NCBI GenBank assembly: GCA_937915755.1
Contig: CALGGR010000165.1
Coordinates: 1 to 6,313 of the forward strand
Length of the DNA: 6,313 bases
From: an uncultured Fretibacterium sp.
GTDB lineage: Bacteria > Synergistota > Synergistia > Synergistales > Aminobacteriaceae
Direction: 5' to 3'
Shown here: positions 4,793 to 6,313 of the stretch, piece after piece
Layout of the letters: every line of letters begins with the position of its first letter
How positions within the stretch are numbered: the first letter of the stretch is position 1
Notes under the pieces: model-generated
Told to the model about the DNA's origin: nothing
Seen by the model: the letters and a program-made list of their open reading frames with translations, nothing else
Database searches by the model: none
Position numbers and translations under genes: made by a program

Positions 4793-5200
4793 TTATTTTG
4801 ATAGAATATTTATTAGTTGTCTAGGAGTAACTATGAATGGTTCATTCGGAAAATGCTTCAAGTTGCCTGTAACTAGAAATGAATTTTTATCCTGAGTTTG
4901 CACAGTAATGGAGTAGAAAGGTAAATCTTTGATATCAGTAATGGGGAAATAAAAAGGTGCAGGTTCAAAGAGAATGCCGAATAGTGAAATAGTGTCTAGT
5001 AAAATATTAATTTTACCTTCTGAGAAATTGAATTTTTTCCTGTTGAGTACATTTCTATATTCAGTTGCTATTGCATGGCTATAGATGGGAATGATGTTTC
5101 CTCTGATAATTTCTTTTACTACTTGAACAGTAGCAGTATCATCTTTATCGGATAATAGAGCTGAGACTAGAACATTTGTATCAATAACAGCATAGAGCAT
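4793..5200 (-). CDS. PIN-domain toxin of a type II toxin-antitoxin pair (COG1569-like)
   Basis: A 135-residue putative ribonuclease that would cleave RNA when freed from its antitoxin. The PIN fold is visible throughout: VIDTNVLVSALLS with metal-binding D7, ATEYRNVL with E47, the family segment DIKDLPFY with D92, and LVTGNLKHFP with N113 in the fourth acidic-site position, then FIVTP near the end. TGN followed by KHFP and the closing TP motif are characteristic of the 'PIN family toxin component' group rather than VapC proper. Its ATG overlaps the antitoxin stop by one base (TAATG), and GGAAGG inside the antitoxin end lies 9 nt upstream, so translation is coupled. Length is normal and the key residues are intact, so it is probably active. 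The RNA target cannot be told from sequence. Confidence 0.87.
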   Translation of the reverse strand: MLYAVIDTNVLVSALLSDKDDTATVQVVKEIIRGNIIPIYSHAIATEYRNVLNRKKFNFSEGKINILLDTISLFGILFEPAPFYFPITDIKDLPFYSITVQTQDKNSFLVTGNLKHFPNEPFIVTPRQLINILSK

Positions 5201-5499
5201 TACAAAGAACCTTCCGCTTCTAATCGAGCTTGGTGTATCTCTTCATTTATTTCCTCTAAAGTCATGTTTTGCAGTCCATTTCTCTTTGCTTCATCTCTAA
5301 GTTCTAGGAAAGCCTCCATAGCTTTCTCCCTTGTGATTACAGGAGAATAAATCTCAAAAGGAATTTTACGTTCTCGAACGACGGCACGAGCAAAAACATT
5401 AAAGGCAGTAGAAGCATTCATACCGAAGTCAGAGCAAAGAGTATCGAATTGTGATTTTAATGACTGCTCCATACGTACACTAAAAGTAATAACAGACAA
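5200..5499 (-). CDS. RelB/DinJ-family antitoxin
   Basis: The 99-residue protein has the DinJ-type RHH N-terminus: beta strand VITFSVRM (3-10), helix EQSLKSQFDTLCSDFG, NASTAFNVFARAVVRER and the family signature KIPFEI (45-50). The C-terminal half (55-99) is a charged helix that would wrap the toxin. It neutralises the PIN toxin encoded immediately downstream and, with it, represses the shared promoter. The start is TTG 5499, with GAGGTG 5 nt upstream; no ATG is available. A good promoter lies 31 bp upstream. RelB/DinJ proteins usually pair with RelE/YafQ-type toxins, so a PIN partner is less common. On a plasmid the pair most likely acts in post-segregational stability. Confidence 0.87.
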   Translation of the reverse strand: MSVITFSVRMEQSLKSQFDTLCSDFGMNASTAFNVFARAVVRERKIPFEIYSPVITREKAMEAFLELRDEAKRNGLQNMTLEEINEEIHQARLEAEGSL

Positions 5500-5530
5500 A
5501 ATAACACCTCAGATAATATAATTTTTAGTA

Positions 5531-5559
5531 ATTATAATCTATTAGGTTCATAGAGACAA
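5531..5559 (-). promoter_or_regulatory. Promoter of the toxin-antitoxin operon
   Basis: On the minus strand TTGTCT (5559-5554), exactly 17 bp, then a perfect TATAAT (5536-5531), about 31 bp before the TTG start. The -10 sits in the palindrome ATTATAAT (5531-5538), a possible contact for the antitoxin RHH domain. Confidence 0.65.
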
Positions 5560-5566
5560 ATAAAAT

Positions 5567-5579
5567 AACTCATTGAGTT
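5567..5579. repeat. Small palindrome AACTC-ATT-GAGTT upstream of the toxin-antitoxin promoter
   Basis: Perfect 5-bp arms with a 3-nt centre, 8 bp upstream of the -35. It could be an operator half-site, or a weak terminator for the upstream RHH gene, since a T-rich run follows on the minus strand. Confidence 0.3.
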
Positions 5580-5615
5580 CAAAATATTTATTTTTCCTTA
5601 TAAAATAAACTGTCG

Positions 5616-5852
5616 TTATAAAATCTCTCTTTTCGATATGTAACTCTCAAGCACTGAGTTTATTAGCTCTGTTACACTTGTTCTAATGCCTGTCTGTAAC
5701 TGTTTCTGAGCCGCTAGCTTGTTGAGTGAAGCTAGTGTTGATGGCTTCATGATTAGGTTAAACCTTTTGCTTTTGTTCTCTCCTTCAGTTCTCTTTGGTC
5801 TGCCTTGATTGCTCGTTTTTTTCTCGGTATTTGAGAAGAAATTAAAACTCAT
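5616..5852 (-). CDS. Plasmid-type ribbon-helix-helix DNA-binding protein
   Basis: A 78-residue basic protein of the CopG/Arc type. Residues 1-29 are polar and carry GRPK (17-20), an AT-hook-like minor-groove motif. The RHH core follows: strand RFNLIMK (30-36), first helix PSTLASLNKLAAQKQ (37-51), then GIRTSVTELINSVLESYI (55-72) as turn and second helix. The start is placed at ATG 5852, with AGAGGTG (5868-5862) 9 nt upstream; an in-frame GTG at 5864 lies inside that site and is unlikely. Such proteins on plasmids usually control copy number, partition or their own operon. It lies upstream of the toxin-antitoxin operon, separated by that operon's promoter, and downstream of the unknown gene at 5947-6294. 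Target sites are unknown; the dyad at 5877-5911 in front of it is a candidate. Confidence 0.7.
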   Translation of the reverse strand: MSFNFFSNTEKKTSNQGRPKRTEGENKSKRFNLIMKPSTLASLNKLAAQKQLQTGIRTSVTELINSVLESYISKREIL

Positions 5853-5876
5853 ATATGAATGCACCTCTCGTAAATA

Positions 5877-5911
5877 AAGTATTGGCAGGGAATACTACCC
5901 CACCAATATTT
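5877..5911 (-). terminator. Hairpin between the 115-residue gene and the RHH gene (terminator, attenuator or operator)
   Basis: In minus-strand RNA the arms 5911-5898 and 5890-5877 form a 14-position stem around a 7-nt loop. One C/A mismatch is present, and two pairs are G·U. In plus-strand RNA those two positions would be unpaired A/C, so the structure favours the minus transcript. A short U-rich run (CUUUAUUU) follows. It could end the upstream gene or attenuate the RHH gene, whose ribosome-binding site starts only 9 nt later. Confidence 0.5.
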
Positions 5912-5946
5912 GTTATGGTTCTGGGATGTACTAGCTCTAAAGAAGA

Positions 5947-6294
5947 TTAGCGGTAGAGCTGATACTTATCTAAACCGAAGATAATAGCCAGAGAAGCATC
6001 ATGAGGAGAACAGGGTAAGCGCAGGGTGTACAGGTTGCTCAATGTCTCCCAAAAAGTATTGCGATTGTAGCAATACTCAAGAATAATGGCGGCCTGTAGG
6101 TAATGAGAATTGTCCAGAAGATTATTCATGAACGCTACTATCCTTTCATTGCAATCATGAGTTGCATGAAGGAGTATCTTGTTACCTTCTAAGTGTGGAG
6201 TGATAGAGGTATCCAAGCATTTCTGGAGGAAAGCCTTAGCAGCTGCACTAAAGAAGTGAGGCAAATCATCGTTCATTAGCTGCAGGCAGTTCAT
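5947..6294 (-). CDS. Hypothetical 115-residue protein, unrecognised
   Basis: I do not recognise this family. The protein is probably mostly helical and cytoplasmic, with no signal peptide or membrane segment. It has five cysteines (3, 26, 48, 75, 95) and several histidines, with no CxxC-type metal motif. Helices are suggested around residues 10-27, 50-62, 64-77 and 80-90. The middle segment, LLDNSHYLQAAIILEYCYN, has the amphipathic character of a protein-interaction helix. AAGGA lies 6 nt before the ATG at 6294, supporting the start, and a hairpin follows its end. It is the first gene of the minus-strand set; its promoter must lie beyond the right edge, or beyond position 1 if the molecule is circular. 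The Shine-Dalgarno site and uninterrupted frame make it a real gene. Function is unknown. Confidence 0.65.
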   Translation of the reverse strand: MNCLQLMNDDLPHFFSAAAKAFLQKCLDTSITPHLEGNKILLHATHDCNERIVAFMNNLLDNSHYLQAAIILEYCYNRNTFWETLSNLYTLRLPCSPHDASLAIIFGLDKYQLYR

Positions 6295-6313
6295 ATAGTC
6301 CTTATCAAGTAGA

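Overview
The window looks like most or all of a small plasmid-type replicon from a low-GC Gram-positive bacterium (Bacillota). This is inferred from the strong GAGGTG/AGGAG Shine-Dalgarno sequences, three TTG starts each preceded by such a site, AT-rich intergenic DNA and the protein families present. A Negativicutes or Clostridia host would fit, but no gene pins the taxon. I see no ribosomal RNA, tRNA, CRISPR array or intact insertion sequence.

Left, plus strand (1-3589): a replication block. Four copies of AGGTGAGAACTTT-like sequence recur exactly every 32 bp (42-150). They carry two copies of an extended -10 promoter and run into the ribosome-binding site of a two-winged-helix, Rep-like initiator (149-1267). 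A 400-bp non-coding stretch follows. It is packed with dyads: a short palindrome, a near-consensus DnaA box, three back-to-back stem-loops and competing long-range pairings. It leads into a 639-residue fusion of an archaeo-eukaryotic (NrS-1-like) primase-polymerase with a DnaB-type hexameric helicase (1670-3589). Together these would open an origin, prime it and unwind it with plasmid-encoded proteins.

Right, minus strand (3600-6294): maintenance and control. A ParA-type ATPase gene and a ParG-like ribbon-helix-helix (RHH) gene form a likely partition pair. parA carries an in-frame TAA that separates 135 residues from a still recognisable 42-residue C-terminal end. A 340-bp, very AT-rich non-coding region upstream of parA holds short direct repeats, one also present in front of the RHH gene, and may be the centromere. 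Further right lie a type II toxin-antitoxin operon (RelB/DinJ-like antitoxin plus PIN-domain nuclease of the COG1569 type), a second plasmid-type RHH protein, and an unrecognised cysteine-containing 115-residue protein.

The layout is a replication module and a partition/addiction module in opposite orientation, meeting at a convergent 10-bp junction near 3590. Codon choice differs sharply between the two replication genes, which suggests a mosaic. The best leads are the interrupted parA, the repeat-embedded initiator promoter, and the structured region between the initiator and the primase-helicase.
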